A stretch of 64,000 bases of DNA from Nocardioides acrostichi (lineage in GTDB: Bacteria; Actinomycetota; Actinomycetes; Propionibacteriales; Nocardioidaceae): positions 62,001-126,000 of the forward strand of contig NZ_JADIVZ010000006.1 in NCBI RefSeq assembly GCF_015319165.1. Reading direction: 5' to 3'. The position numbers and the translations under genes are program-made. This document shows positions 7,765 to 16,821 of this stretch, piece by piece. The notes below the pieces were generated by a model, which was not told the DNA's origin, made no database searches, and worked only from the letters and a program-made list of their open reading frames with translations. Every line of letters starts with the position of its first letter. Position 1 is the first letter of the stretch.

Positions 7765-10700
7765 TCGTCCGGCCGCTGGCCACCCGCGGCAGCGCCCCAT
7801 CGGCCAGCGGTGAACTTCTGCTTCTCCAGTCCGTCTGGAATCTCTTTGGTGCCGTTGCCGATGCGGACGTAGAAGGCAGTCTTCGACACCATCTGGCCCT
7901 TCTTGTCGACCTTGACGTTGGCGTCGACCGGGAAGGCCGAGGGTGGGGTGTGGACCCGGCAGAGGTCCTTGTCGTCGACGGTGTGGAGGTAGGTCTTGAT
8001 CTCGGCTGCCGCAGCCGGTCCGAGGGCGTTGGTCAAGATCTGGTTGAGGTGGAGCAGGAAGAGGTCGCGATCGTCCTTCCCGTCTTTATGGAGGGTGGCG
8101 TAGTCGCTGGCGAGTCCGTGGACGGTGCCGTCGTCGGCGACGCCGATGAGCAGAGTGCCGCCTTCGCGGCTGTTGGCAAACGCGGCGACGGTCTTGATGA
8201 CTGCGGTCTCCAGGACTGGCATCTTCTCGCCGGTGGTGGCGGAGGTGCGCAGGGTGGACTTGTACTCCAGGTGCGGGCCCTCTTCGCCGGTGAGGAGTTC
8301 TGCGATGGGGCAGTGCTCTTGGTAGGCGACCTTGGCGCTGGCCTGGGCGAGGGTGGCGTAGACCTTCGTGACGTCGGTGGCGAGGTCTTCGTCGTCGAGG
8401 TACTTGAAGACGACCTTCTCGTTGCGGTCCATTCGGCCCAGCAGGGCCTTCTGGAACATCTCGGGGAACACCACTCCGAAGTTCTCTGGGGTGTTGTTGG
8501 CCGCGGTGAGCTGGACGCTCTTGTCGGCGACCATGTCGGCCAGGGCGGCGTCGAAGACGAGCCGGTCGGCGTCGTTCCAGTCGGTGCCGTACTGGGTGTT
8601 GAGGCGGTCGATGATCGCGGAGAGCGCTTCGGGTTCGGGGTCGGCTGCCTTCCCGGTGCCGGAGTAGATCGTGACCGCTTCCCCCTCTTCGGCGGTCAGT
8701 GCGACCGAGCCCTCGAACTTCTTCTCGGTGCGCAGGTGGGTCAGCTCGAGTGCACCGGAGAGATCGACGGTCTCGCCGGGGTCGGCCTTGATGAACGCGG
8801 CCAGGGCCTTGGCGAACAGGTAGTCACGCTCGAGGTCGGGGTCGCCGAAGGAGACGATCTGGGAGAGGAAGGAGTAGATCCGAACGAACCTCGACAGGGC
8901 GTCACGGAACCGGTCCTGCTCGTCGTCCTCGAGCCCGGCGAACCGGTCCAGGGCCGGCCCGAGCGCGCCGTGGAGGCGGCCGTGGTCGACGTTCTCGGTG
9001 AGCAGCAGGTGGGCGAAGGTGCGTGCTTCCGCGGCGTCGAGGATCCCGAACTCGTCGAGCGCGTGGCGGGTGTCGTAGAGCAGGTTCGGGTCCGAGGGGG
9101 GTGCGACGGTGCGGCCGTGGTACTGCTCGAACTCCTCGGCGATCGCGTCGGCCTTGTTGACGAAGTCGAGGACGAAGGTGCCGTCCTTGTCGGGGTGGGT
9201 GCGGTTGAGCCGGGAGAGGGTCTGGACGGCGGCGAGACCGGTGAGGGTCTTGTCGACGTACATCGCGTAGAGCTTGGGTTGGTCGAAGCCGGTCTGGAAC
9301 TTCTCGGCCACGACCATGATCTGGAAGTCGTCGGTGTCGAACTTCTCGGCCGTCTGGGTGTCGGGGAAGCCGTTGAGGGCGGCTTCGGTGACGGCCGGGT
9401 CGCCGTTGGTGGTGACCTCGCCGGAGAAAGCGGCCAGGACGCCGAGGTCGTAGCCGTGGTCGGTGATGTGCTTGCGAAGTGCCCGGTAGAACCGGAGCGC
9501 GTGCTCGCGGGAGGCGCACACGACCATGGCCTTGGCCTTGCCGGCGACCTTGCCGGCGACGTGGGTGCGGAAGTGCTCGACGACGACGTCGGCCTTCTGG
9601 GCCAGGTTGTGCTCGTGGAGGTTGACGTACTTCGCGATCGCCTGGCGGGCCTTCGCGGTCTGGTATCGCGGGTCGTTCTCGAGCGCCTTCTCTAGGCGCC
9701 AGTAGGACTCGTAGGTCGTGTAGGAGGCCAGGACGTCGTGGATGAAGCCCTCGCCGATCGCCTGGCGCATTGAGTACAGGTGGAACGGCTCGTGGCGGTC
9801 GATGGCGGGGTTGTGCCGGCCGAACAGCTCCAGGGTCTTGCCCTTGGGGGTGGCGGTGAACGCGAAGAACGACAGGTTCGTCTGCCGCCCCCGCGCAGCC
9901 ACGGCTTCGGCGAGGGCCTGGTCGACCTCCTCGGGCGGCAGCTCGTTGCCGTCCTCATCAGTGGCGATCGCGCGGGCACCGAGGACGCGGCGGAGTTCCT
10001 TGGCTGTGTCCCCGGACTGCGAGGAGTGCGCCTCGTCCACGATCACCGCATACGACCGGTCCGGGAGCGCGCCGACCTTGTCCATCACGAACGGGAACTT
10101 CTGCAGCGTGGTGATGATGATCCGGGCCCGTTCCCCGGTGAGCGCCGCGGCGAGCTGGGCGGAGTCCTTCTCGATCCGCTCGACCACGCCGTGGGTGTGC
10201 TCGAACTGGTAGATCGTGTCTTGGAGTTGGCGGTCCAGCACGACACGGTCGGTGATCACGATGACCTTGTCGAACACCTTGGTGTCGCCCGTGTGGAGCG
10301 TGGAGAGCCGGTGGGACAGCCACGCGATCGTGTTCGACTTCCCCGACCCCGCGGAGTGCTGCACCAGGTAGGAGTGTCCCGCACCCTCAGTACGTGCAGC
10401 GGCCTCGAGTCGGCGGACGGCGTCCCACTGGTGGTAGCGGGGGAAGATCACCATCGGGGTCTTCTTCGACCCCCTGCCGGCGGGCTGCTCGACGTGGACG
10501 AACCGGGCCAGCAGGTCCAGCCACGCCTCGCGCTCCCACACCCGCTGCCATAGGTACGACGTCGCGTGGGCGCCCTCGATCTGGGGGTTGCCGGGGCCGA
10601 GCTTGTGGCCCTGGTTGAACGGCAGGAACCGAGTGTCGTTGCCGGCCAGCCGAGTGGTCATCGCGACCCGCTGCGGGTCGACCGCGAAGTGCACCACCGC

Positions 10701-11273
10701 CCGCCGCAGCACCGGGTTCTTCGGATCCCGGTCGAGGCGGTACTGCGTCATCGCCTGCTCGACACCCTGCCCAGTCAGCGGATTCTTCAGCTCCGCGGTG
10801 GCGACCGGGATCCCGTTCAGTAGCAGCGCCACGTCGAGGGACTTGTTCGAGCCCTCTTGGTAGCGGAGCTGCCGGGTCACGGTCAGCCGGTTCGCGGTGT
10901 ACTTGGCGGTCAGGTCCTTCGAGAGCCCGTGGGCGGGCTTGAAGTACGCCAACCGGAACCGCACACCCTGGTCGGTGAGCCCATGCCGGAGTACATCGAC
11001 AACGCCGCGCTTGTCGATCTCGGAAGCGAGGCGCTCACGGAACTTGATCTGGGCCTGGTCAGCGTCCTGGTAGCGCTTGACCAGCTCGTTCCACTCATCG
11101 ATTTGCGTGCGGCTGATGAAGTACAGCAGCTCGTGACGATCCAGGCCGGTTGCGCGGTCGAAGTCCGACCCTTCGCCCTGGGCCTTAACGTCCTTGACGT
11201 CGTCATAGCCACCAGACTCGATCAGCCAGGTGCAGATCTCGGCCTCGAACGCCGCCTCGGTCGGATTCGTCAT
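7761..11273 (-). CDS. hsdR: Type I restriction endonuclease subunit R with extra C-terminal AlbA/Schlafen-like domain
   Basis: A 1170-residue motor-nuclease subunit that translocates DNA with ATP and cuts it, working with HsdM and HsdS. The N-terminal PD-(D/E)xK-type nuclease shows LDVALLLNG...AELKN (Asp and ELK). A superfamily 2 helicase core follows with HSAGSGKSNT (Walker A), VDEAH (Walker B) and FTATP (motif III). Residues after about 1000 add an AlbA_2/Schlafen-type domain (HLEYKSTLR, AFANSREGGTLLIGV, DDGTVHGL), which ordinary HsdR proteins lack and which explains the length above the usual 1000-1050. The ATG overlaps the hsdS stop by 4 nt. Confidence 0.93.
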   Translation of the reverse strand: MTNPTEAAFEAEICTWLIESGGYDDVKDVKAQGEGSDFDRATGLDRHELLYFISRTQIDEWNELVKRYQDADQAQIKFRERLASEIDKRGVVDVLRHGLTDQGVRFRLAYFKPAHGLSKDLTAKYTANRLTVTRQLRYQEGSNKSLDVALLLNGIPVATAELKNPLTGQGVEQAMTQYRLDRDPKNPVLRRAVVHFAVDPQRVAMTTRLAGNDTRFLPFNQGHKLGPGNPQIEGAHATSYLWQRVWEREAWLDLLARFVHVEQPAGRGSKKTPMVIFPRYHQWDAVRRLEAAARTEGAGHSYLVQHSAGSGKSNTIAWLSHRLSTLHTGDTKVFDKVIVITDRVVLDRQLQDTIYQFEHTHGVVERIEKDSAQLAAALTGERARIIITTLQKFPFVMDKVGALPDRSYAVIVDEAHSSQSGDTAKELRRVLGARAIATDEDGNELPPEEVDQALAEAVAARGRQTNLSFFAFTATPKGKTLELFGRHNPAIDRHEPFHLYSMRQAIGEGFIHDVLASYTTYESYWRLEKALENDPRYQTAKARQAIAKYVNLHEHNLAQKADVVVEHFRTHVAGKVAGKAKAMVVCASREHALRFYRALRKHITDHGYDLGVLAAFSGEVTTNGDPAVTEAALNGFPDTQTAEKFDTDDFQIMVVAEKFQTGFDQPKLYAMYVDKTLTGLAAVQTLSRLNRTHPDKDGTFVLDFVNKADAIAEEFEQYHGRTVAPPSDPNLLYDTRHALDEFGILDAAEARTFAHLLLTENVDHGRLHGALGPALDRFAGLEDDEQDRFRDALSRFVRIYSFLSQIVSFGDPDLERDYLFAKALAAFIKADPGETVDLSGALELTHLRTEKKFEGSVALTAEEGEAVTIYSGTGKAADPEPEALSAIIDRLNTQYGTDWNDADRLVFDAALADMVADKSVQLTAANNTPENFGVVFPEMFQKALLGRMDRNEKVVFKYLDDEDLATDVTKVYATLAQASAKVAYQEHCPIAELLTGEEGPHLEYKSTLRTSATTGEKMPVLETAVIKTVAAFANSREGGTLLIGVADDGTVHGLASDYATLHKDGKDDRDLFLLHLNQILTNALGPAAAAEIKTYLHTVDDKDLCRVHTPPSAFPVDANVKVDKKGQMVSKTAFYVRIGNGTKEIPDGLEKQKFTAGRWGAAAGGQRPDE

Positions 11274-12487
11274 GACACCACCCCCGGGATCTTCAGCTCA
11301 CCCCTGACCGCCGCGGTGATCAATGCTTGCCGATGCTCGACCAAAAGTCGCTCCTGCTCCTGCAGTTTCGACTCCGTCGCCTCGATCGGGGCGAGCCTGC
11401 GAAGCGTTCGATCCGTGATCTCAGCCCATCGGCTGCTGTCCCGTGGAATGCCGACGTTGAAGTTCTTCATGTCGCCCAGTCCGAGAGTGGGTTGCGCCGA
11501 GTCCCCCGATGTTGCCAGGCGGGCTTGCATTTGAAAGTCATCACTTTGGAACCAAATTCGAATGAGGGCTCGCGGCACATCCTGCTTCAGTTGCACCCTG
11601 GCCAATGCTCGATTCAGGTTGGCGCCAACGAGTTGTGGGATGACCTCGACGCATCGTCCCAGGGTGCCCACTACCGAGACGACGATGTCGCCCTCCCGGA
11701 GGATCGTCCGTCGGAACTCCGCCGAGAGCGACTTCGGAATTCGATTCACCGAGTTGAGATCTACAGTTCCAGTGCGGAGGTCGGTGATGCGGAGCATCGG
11801 GACGCCCACTGGATCGTGTGAAGGCACCAACACGCCGTACGCAAGGGGGGCCGCGAGCAGATACTTGAGTTTGATGCCATCCCTGTAGCTGAGTTCGAGG
11901 CGGACTACTGACTCGTATCGCTCGCGTAGCGCAGTCTGGAGACGCTGCTTCTTGGCGATCAGATCATCGATTCGGGCGGTCTCGGCGTCGAGATGGCTCG
12001 CGATTGTCGCCTGGGTTCCAAGGTCAGGCACTCGGACGCGTTCGTCCAACAGTGCGCCGAGATCGAGATTCTGAATGCCCGTTGTCTGCTTGATCGCTGC
12101 CGAGGTCCGGCCCTCCGCATACAGCGACGAAAGCAGATAGCAGAGAAATCTAGGGTCGTTGCCGCGCAAGGGGCGGAGCCTCCCAGCGAAGTTCGTCGGC
12201 ATGACGACTGCGCCTTGCCTATGGAGGACAACACGACCTACGGGCGCGAGTTCTCCACCCCCCGATTTTTCAATGATCATGTCACCGGGCCGAGCAGCCC
12301 GATTTCGCACGTCCGTTGCCGTGTAGCCGCGAACGGGAGCACGGGACACATCCGTTTGAAGTCGTCGATAGTCGAAGTCCGCCGCGCGGACGCATTGCAT
12401 CTTGACGTCCCCGTCGGCAGGGTCAACACCCCAGGAGCCACCCGAAGACGTCAGGATCCGTCGCAGCCGGATTTCACTCCACGTCAT
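11270..12487 (-). CDS. hsdS: Type I restriction-modification specificity subunit S
   Basis: A 405-residue protein with two target-recognition halves, each ending in a helical conserved region: ASHLDAETARIDDLIAKKQ after the first and LVEHRQALITAAVRGEL at the C-terminus. HsdS selects a bipartite DNA sequence and docks HsdM and HsdR. The start overlaps the hsdM stop by 14 nt and the stop overlaps hsdR by 4 nt. GC content of the recognition segments is visibly lower than in hsdM and hsdR, consistent with the exchange of recognition domains typical of this family. The target sequence cannot be read from the protein. Confidence 0.93.
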   Translation of the reverse strand: MTWSEIRLRRILTSSGGSWGVDPADGDVKMQCVRAADFDYRRLQTDVSRAPVRGYTATDVRNRAARPGDMIIEKSGGGELAPVGRVVLHRQGAVVMPTNFAGRLRPLRGNDPRFLCYLLSSLYAEGRTSAAIKQTTGIQNLDLGALLDERVRVPDLGTQATIASHLDAETARIDDLIAKKQRLQTALRERYESVVRLELSYRDGIKLKYLLAAPLAYGVLVPSHDPVGVPMLRITDLRTGTVDLNSVNRIPKSLSAEFRRTILREGDIVVSVVGTLGRCVEVIPQLVGANLNRALARVQLKQDVPRALIRIWFQSDDFQMQARLATSGDSAQPTLGLGDMKNFNVGIPRDSSRWAEITDRTLRRLAPIEATESKLQEQERLLVEHRQALITAAVRGELKIPGVVS

Positions 12488-14519
12488 CGGTCACCTCGCG
12501 CAGTAGAGCTTGAATCTCAGTTTCGAGCGTCGTGATCTCGGCGTCGATCTCGACAAGGGTTCGCGACGGCGCGTGCTTGTAGAAGTGGCGGGTGAGTGGG
12601 ATCTCGTGGCCGATCTTGGTCTTGGTGTGGTCGATCCAGGCGTCGGGGACATAGGGGTGGACCTCAGTGATCAGGTGGTTCTCGACCGTCTCGACGTACT
12701 CGGCGCTGGCGAGTCGGCCGGTGGCGTCGGCTTCGTATCGGGTGATGGTGCCGGTGGGGACTGCGACGTTCTCTTGGTCGCGGAGGTCAGGGTCGGGCTC
12801 GGGGTCGCCCTTGCGGTTGTTGATAGCGGGAGCGTCGGGATCCTGGATGGCGAGGTTCGCCCACACGGCCTTGGCCTGCGCCGTGGCAAGGCCGGCGGTC
12901 TTGAGGATGGGGTCGACGGTGTTGGCGATGATCTTGCGGTCGGTCTCGGTGAGGCCGACGTTCTCGGACAGCCGCTCGATGAACGTGTCGAGGACGTCGG
13001 GCTGGAGCTTGGCGAGCTTCTTGTCGGCGCGGATGGCGGCGAGGGTGCCGTCGGTGATCTCCCACCGGAGGCGGAGGGGGCGTTCGACGGTGACGCGAAG
13101 GAACCCGAAGGACTCGTTGGGGAGGATCTTGACCCGGTCGCTGTCGGTGAAGTCGCCGTACAGCTTGGTGATCTCGGTGATGTGGTCGTCGGCGAGCTGC
13201 TTGCGCTTCTCGCCGAGGCTCTTGCGCATCTTCTGAAACCGGTCGCGGGCGTCGACGAGTTGGATCATGCCGCGGCGTTCGGGTGCCTTGCGGTTGGTGA
13301 CGATCCAGAAGTAGGTGGAGATGCCGGTGTTGTAGAAGAGCTGGTCGGGCAGGGCGACGACGGCTTCAAGCCAGTCGTTCTCGATGATCCAGCGGCGGAT
13401 CTCGGACTCCCCGGAGCCGGCGGCGCCGGTGAAGAGCGGGGAGCCGTTGAAGACGATCGCGACGCGGGAGCCGCCCTGCTCGGGGGTCTTCATCTTCGAG
13501 ATCATGTGTTGCAGGAAGAGGAACGAGCCGTCGTTGATGCGCGGGAGGCCGGCGCCGAAGCGTCCGGCGAAGCCCTTGGATTCGTGCTCGTCACGGACGG
13601 CCTGCTCGACCTTTTTCCACTCGACACCGAACGGCGGGTTCGCGATCAGGTAGTCGTAGGGCCCGTCGAGGCCGTCTTCGGAGAACGAGTTGCCGTGCAC
13701 GATGTGGGAGGCGTCTTGGCCCTTGAGCATCATGTCGGAGCGGCAGATGGCGTAGGTCTCGGCGTTGAGCTCTTGGCCGTAGACCTCGAGGCGGGCCTGG
13801 GGGTTGAGGTGGCGCAGGGTTTCCTGGGCGACCGAGAGCATCCCGCCGGTGCCGCACGCGACGTCGGCGAGGGTCTTGACGATGCCGGGTTTGGTGAGGA
13901 GGTCGTCGTCCTCGATGAACAGCAGATTCACCATGAGACGGATGACTTCGCGGGGGGTGAAGTGCTCTCCGGCGGTCTCGTTGGAGAGCTCGGAGAACCT
14001 GCGGACAAGCTCTTCGTAGAGGTAGCCCATCTCAAGGTTGGAGACGGTCTCGGGGTGCAGGTCGATCTCGGCGAACTTCGACACCACGAGGTAGAGCAGG
14101 CCGGCGCGGTCGAGGCGGTCGACCTGGGTGTGGAGGTCGAACTTCTCCAGGACGTCGGCGGCGCCGGGTGAGAAGGCGCGGAGATAGGTGTGGAGGTTGT
14201 CGGCGAGGTTGGTGGGGTCGTCGAGCAGCCGGGTGATGGTGAGCGGCGAGGTGTTGTAGAACTGCTCGTCCCCGGCGGCCTGGCGCAGGAGTGGGTCGAT
14301 GTTGTCGACCTTGCCGGCGAGCTTGTCGGCGACGGCGAGGACCTTGGCCTTGGTCGGCTCAAGGACGCAGTCGAGGCGTCGGAGGACGACGAAGGGCAGG
14401 ACGACGCGGCCGTACTCGGACTGCTTGAAGTCGCCTCGGAGCAGGTCGGCGACCGACCAGATGAATGCCGAGTGGTTCTTGATAGTGGTACCGGCTTCGA
14501 CCTGCTGATGGACGGTCAC
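12474..14519 (-). CDS. hsdM: Type I restriction-modification methyltransferase subunit M
   Basis: About 681 residues from a GTG at 14519 preceded by GAGGGAG at good spacing; a longer start at 14585 has no such site. An N-terminal helical HsdM_N region is followed by an N6-adenine methyltransferase with VADVACGTGGMLSV (AdoMet-binding motif I) and NPPF in YLIANPPFGVEW (catalytic motif IV). It methylates the HsdS target to protect host DNA. The C-terminus extends about 150 residues beyond the catalytic domain and is helical. It is the first gene of hsdM-hsdS-hsdR and the membrane protein gene. Confidence 0.94.
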   Translation of the reverse strand: MTVHQQVEAGTTIKNHSAFIWSVADLLRGDFKQSEYGRVVLPFVVLRRLDCVLEPTKAKVLAVADKLAGKVDNIDPLLRQAAGDEQFYNTSPLTITRLLDDPTNLADNLHTYLRAFSPGAADVLEKFDLHTQVDRLDRAGLLYLVVSKFAEIDLHPETVSNLEMGYLYEELVRRFSELSNETAGEHFTPREVIRLMVNLLFIEDDDLLTKPGIVKTLADVACGTGGMLSVAQETLRHLNPQARLEVYGQELNAETYAICRSDMMLKGQDASHIVHGNSFSEDGLDGPYDYLIANPPFGVEWKKVEQAVRDEHESKGFAGRFGAGLPRINDGSFLFLQHMISKMKTPEQGGSRVAIVFNGSPLFTGAAGSGESEIRRWIIENDWLEAVVALPDQLFYNTGISTYFWIVTNRKAPERRGMIQLVDARDRFQKMRKSLGEKRKQLADDHITEITKLYGDFTDSDRVKILPNESFGFLRVTVERPLRLRWEITDGTLAAIRADKKLAKLQPDVLDTFIERLSENVGLTETDRKIIANTVDPILKTAGLATAQAKAVWANLAIQDPDAPAINNRKGDPEPDPDLRDQENVAVPTGTITRYEADATGRLASAEYVETVENHLITEVHPYVPDAWIDHTKTKIGHEIPLTRHFYKHAPSRTLVEIDAEITTLETEIQALLREVTDDVE

Positions 14520-14643
14520 GCGTGCTCCCTCGTGTCGCTGTGCTCGGCCGCTGGAAGTCGTGGTGAGCGGCCCTGAGTCTCTCAAGATGTGCCGACAATT
14601 GTCCGGCGCTTCTGGCGGCGGACGGCCGCGCGTCGTCGGTGCC

Positions 14644-14782
14644 GGGTGGTCACCCTGTGCGTATCACCTCCTCTCGGGAGCGACCGGCACCGGTCCCAAC
14701 GACGGGCTGCTGAACGGACTGTCGGACGCGCAGCGGCTGAGGGTCGGGTGGTGGCCTTCTGCGTATCACCTCCGTCCGGGAG
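14644..14782. repeat. Two 37-bp imperfect direct repeats, 102 bp apart
   Basis: Copies at 14644-14680 and 14746-14782 match at about 30 of 37 positions and share the exact block GCGTATCACCTCC followed by a small hairpin ending CGGGAG. The block resembles the 3' end of 16S rRNA (ATCACCTCC); read on the minus strand it is a perfect Shine-Dalgarno sequence, but no gene follows on that strand. The copies could be protein-binding sites for the hsd promoter or an end of the neighbouring recombinase cluster. Confidence 0.7.
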
Positions 14783-14925
14783 GCCACTGCTGGTTCCCGA
14801 CCCCGCGCCGCTGCGCTATTGCTTCCGCTGTTGAGTTCTGAAGGTGCGAGCCCGGCGGCCGTGGCTGCGGGCTCGACGGACATTCCGACGCGGTGTCCCG
14901 CTGGGCAATCGCTGCACATCCGCTA

Positions 14926-14973
14926 CCGGTCTTGGTGCCGGTCTTGGTGCCGGTCTTGGTGCCGGTCTTGGTG
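14926..14973. repeat. 12-bp tandem repeat, four copies
   Basis: CCGGTCTTGGTG occurs four times without spacers, followed by a fifth degenerate copy. It lies in the non-coding region upstream of the gene at 15097. Confidence 0.9.
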
Positions 14974-15096
14974 CCGGTCATGCATCGGGTCTTGTGCCTG
15001 GTCCGGGCGCCGTGACGGTGCCCGGTGAGCGCTGCGGCGCTCCGCGCGAGGGCCGACGACTGGTCGGTTCAGCGCCAACTGCCCTCAGGAGGGCGC

Positions 15097-15444
15097 ATGT
15101 CCACAAACAAGCGAGCAGTGCCGGGTCGTGACGACCTGGCGGAGATCAAGCTGCGGCGTCGCCGCGAGAATCTCCTCTTCACCCACACGCGGGTCGCGGC
15201 ACTGGCCGCGGAGTTCCGCTCCCACGGCCTGAGCGACGACGCGCTGGAGCTGTACCTGCTGCAGCTCCAGGTCGAGCAGGTCATCGCCGATGAGTTCCCC
15301 GACGAGTTCGAGGACCTGGTCGCCGAGTGGGCCGAGACCGAGGCCCGGGCCGAGCACCACCCGGCGTCGTCGTCGCCGACCTGCGGCCTGTGTGTCGCGA
15401 TCGCTCACGACCACGCTGCTCGCACCTGGCCGCGCGCGGCCTGA
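15097..15444 (+). CDS. Small unknown helical protein, first gene of the recombinase cluster
   Basis: A 115-residue protein with a strong AGGAGG site before the ATG at 15097. The N-terminal 75 residues are predicted to be helical and charged (a basic LRRRREN stretch, then LYLLQLQVEQVIADEFPDEFEDLVAEW); the C-terminal 30 residues hold a CGLC pair and may be unstructured. No family is recognised. It precedes the recombinase-like gene by 192 nt on the same strand and may belong to the same unit. Confidence 0.65.
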   Translation: MSTNKRAVPGRDDLAEIKLRRRRENLLFTHTRVAALAAEFRSHGLSDDALELYLLQLQVEQVIADEFPDEFEDLVAEWAETEARAEHHPASSSPTCGLCVAIAHDHAARTWPRAA

Positions 15445-15636
15445 GCACCACCCTCCACACCCCGGCAGGGGGCGGGCCGACAGGTCCGCCCCCTGCCGGC
15501 ACATGCCCATGAGCACGCCTGAAGCGGGCGCTGCCGCGGCCACTTCCCGGGCATCGTCGGGGCACTGTCGGGGGCGTCTTCGCGAGCACGGTGCGTGGCG
15601 AGCCGGTTGATCCGGATCCCGACGCAGGAGGCCCTC

Positions 15637-16821
15637 GTGCCACGTCGCATCGCCACACCACGCCCCGCCGCCACCGCTCCCCCATCCGCCCTGACGGCCC
15701 CGCCCACCTCCTCCGAGGCGCCTGGCACAACAGGCGATCCGGATCGGAAGCCCGTCGCCCTGGGAACGGAGGTGAACCAGGTCCTCGAGGAGTGGACGGC
15801 TTCTGCCGAGCACACCGAGCAGACCCGTACTCGGATGAGCGAGACGGTCACCAGGTTCGTGCTTCACGCCACGGCCCGCGGGGTGCCACGGCTAGCCGCG
15901 GCGAGCGCGGCGGATGCTCACGCGTTCATCACCGCCCCGACCCGGCACGGTCGTGAGCCTGAGCTGGCCACCCGGCATGCGCGGCGCACCGCGCTGCGGA
16001 CGCTGTACCGCACCGCACGCCGACTCCGCCTCGCAGCAGGCGATCCCACTCTCGACGTCGTCCTGCCTCCACGTGGGTCTCGTGTCGCGCGACCCCTCAG
16101 CGACGACGAAATCACGCTCTGCCGTGCCTCGACCCGGGCGACGCGCGGCCCCAGCGCTTCGCTGCGCGCGACCGCGTGGGCGCTGGGCGAGGCGACCGCC
16201 GTGAGCAGCGAGATCACTCAGATCCGAGTCTGCGACCTGGACGACCCCCAGAACCCCCGTCGGGTCCGTCTGCCAGGAACCCGCCGACATGACGCCCGCA
16301 CCGCGACCCTGACCGTGTGGGGCTCGATCATCCTGCGGGAACGAGCCGCCCTCCTGCAGCACACATACGGCTCCGAGGCGCTGCTGGCCTACGGCGGTCA
16401 CGCGCCACCAGGAGGCGCGAAAGCCCAGGCCAGCGTGTGCAACGCGCTACGGCAGGTCCTGGACTCCGCGGGCCTACTCCGCGAGAGCGACATCCGCCCG
16501 GCATCACTGCGCCACTGGACCGGCCGTAGCGCCTACGACGCCGGCACACCGGTGGAGGCTGTCGCCCGCCTGCTGGGGCATCGCTCACTCGACGCCACCG
16601 CCGAGGACATCGCTCTGGACTGGCGTCACCCCTCGCCCGACCCCTCGCCCGCCCCCTCGCCCGGCACCGCACCCGATCCGGTGCTTATGACCTCGGCCGT
16701 CGCAACGTGCACGGGCAGCGCGCGAGGCGCATCAGCACACGCAGACGTCGGCCCCGGCGCCGCCCCTCTCGGGACCGATCGTCACCTCAGCCTCGTCACC
16801 CTCCGAGAGGACTTCCGATGA
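15637..16821 (+). CDS. Tyrosine-recombinase-fold protein lacking catalytic residues
   Basis: About 394 residues from GTG at 15637, with CAGGAGG upstream. An N-terminal Pro/Ala-rich part and a SAM-like helical region precede a C-terminal tyrosine-recombinase-like core: LRHW at 291-294 and LLGHRSL at 312-318 match the HxxRH and LGH boxes. However the position of the first His of HxxR is Ala289, the nucleophile Tyr position is Asp324, and the box I Arg is missing in ALGEATAVSSEI. The fold is therefore recognisable but recombinase chemistry is unlikely; a DNA-binding accessory role is inferred. Its stop overlaps the next gene as ATGA. The C-terminal 65 residues are low-complexity (Pro/Ala/Thr) and may be unstructured. 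Confidence 0.7.
   Translation: MPRRIATPRPAATAPPSALTAPPTSSEAPGTTGDPDRKPVALGTEVNQVLEEWTASAEHTEQTRTRMSETVTRFVLHATARGVPRLAAASAADAHAFITAPTRHGREPELATRHARRTALRTLYRTARRLRLAAGDPTLDVVLPPRGSRVARPLSDDEITLCRASTRATRGPSASLRATAWALGEATAVSSEITQIRVCDLDDPQNPRRVRLPGTRRHDARTATLTVWGSIILRERAALLQHTYGSEALLAYGGHAPPGGAKAQASVCNALRQVLDSAGLLRESDIRPASLRHWTGRSAYDAGTPVEAVARLLGHRSLDATAEDIALDWRHPSPDPSPAPSPGTAPDPVLMTSAVATCTGSARGASAHADVGPGAAPLGTDRHLSLVTLREDFR

Larger units (their letters stand above)
14520..15096. other. Divergent promoter region between hsdM and the recombinase cluster
   Basis: A 577-nt stretch without a convincing gene. It holds two 37-bp imperfect direct repeats and a 12-bp tandem repeat (listed separately) and must contain the promoters for the hsd operon and for the + strand gene at 15097. 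ORFs here have no ribosome-binding site and odd composition. Confidence 0.5.

Noticed and set aside
7950..9695. Long open frame on the + strand opposite hsdR
   Set aside because: It is the mirror of a high-GC gene, is Gly/Val/Glu-rich without motifs, and has no ribosome-binding site; hsdR on the other strand is unmistakable.
14644..14680. Fragment of 16S rRNA 3' end
   Set aside because: Only the short ATCACCTCC core matches; the flanks do not, so homology is not supported.
14650..14919. 89-codon minus-strand ORF containing the two direct repeats
   Set aside because: No usable start signal, odd composition, and it consists mostly of the duplicated non-coding element.
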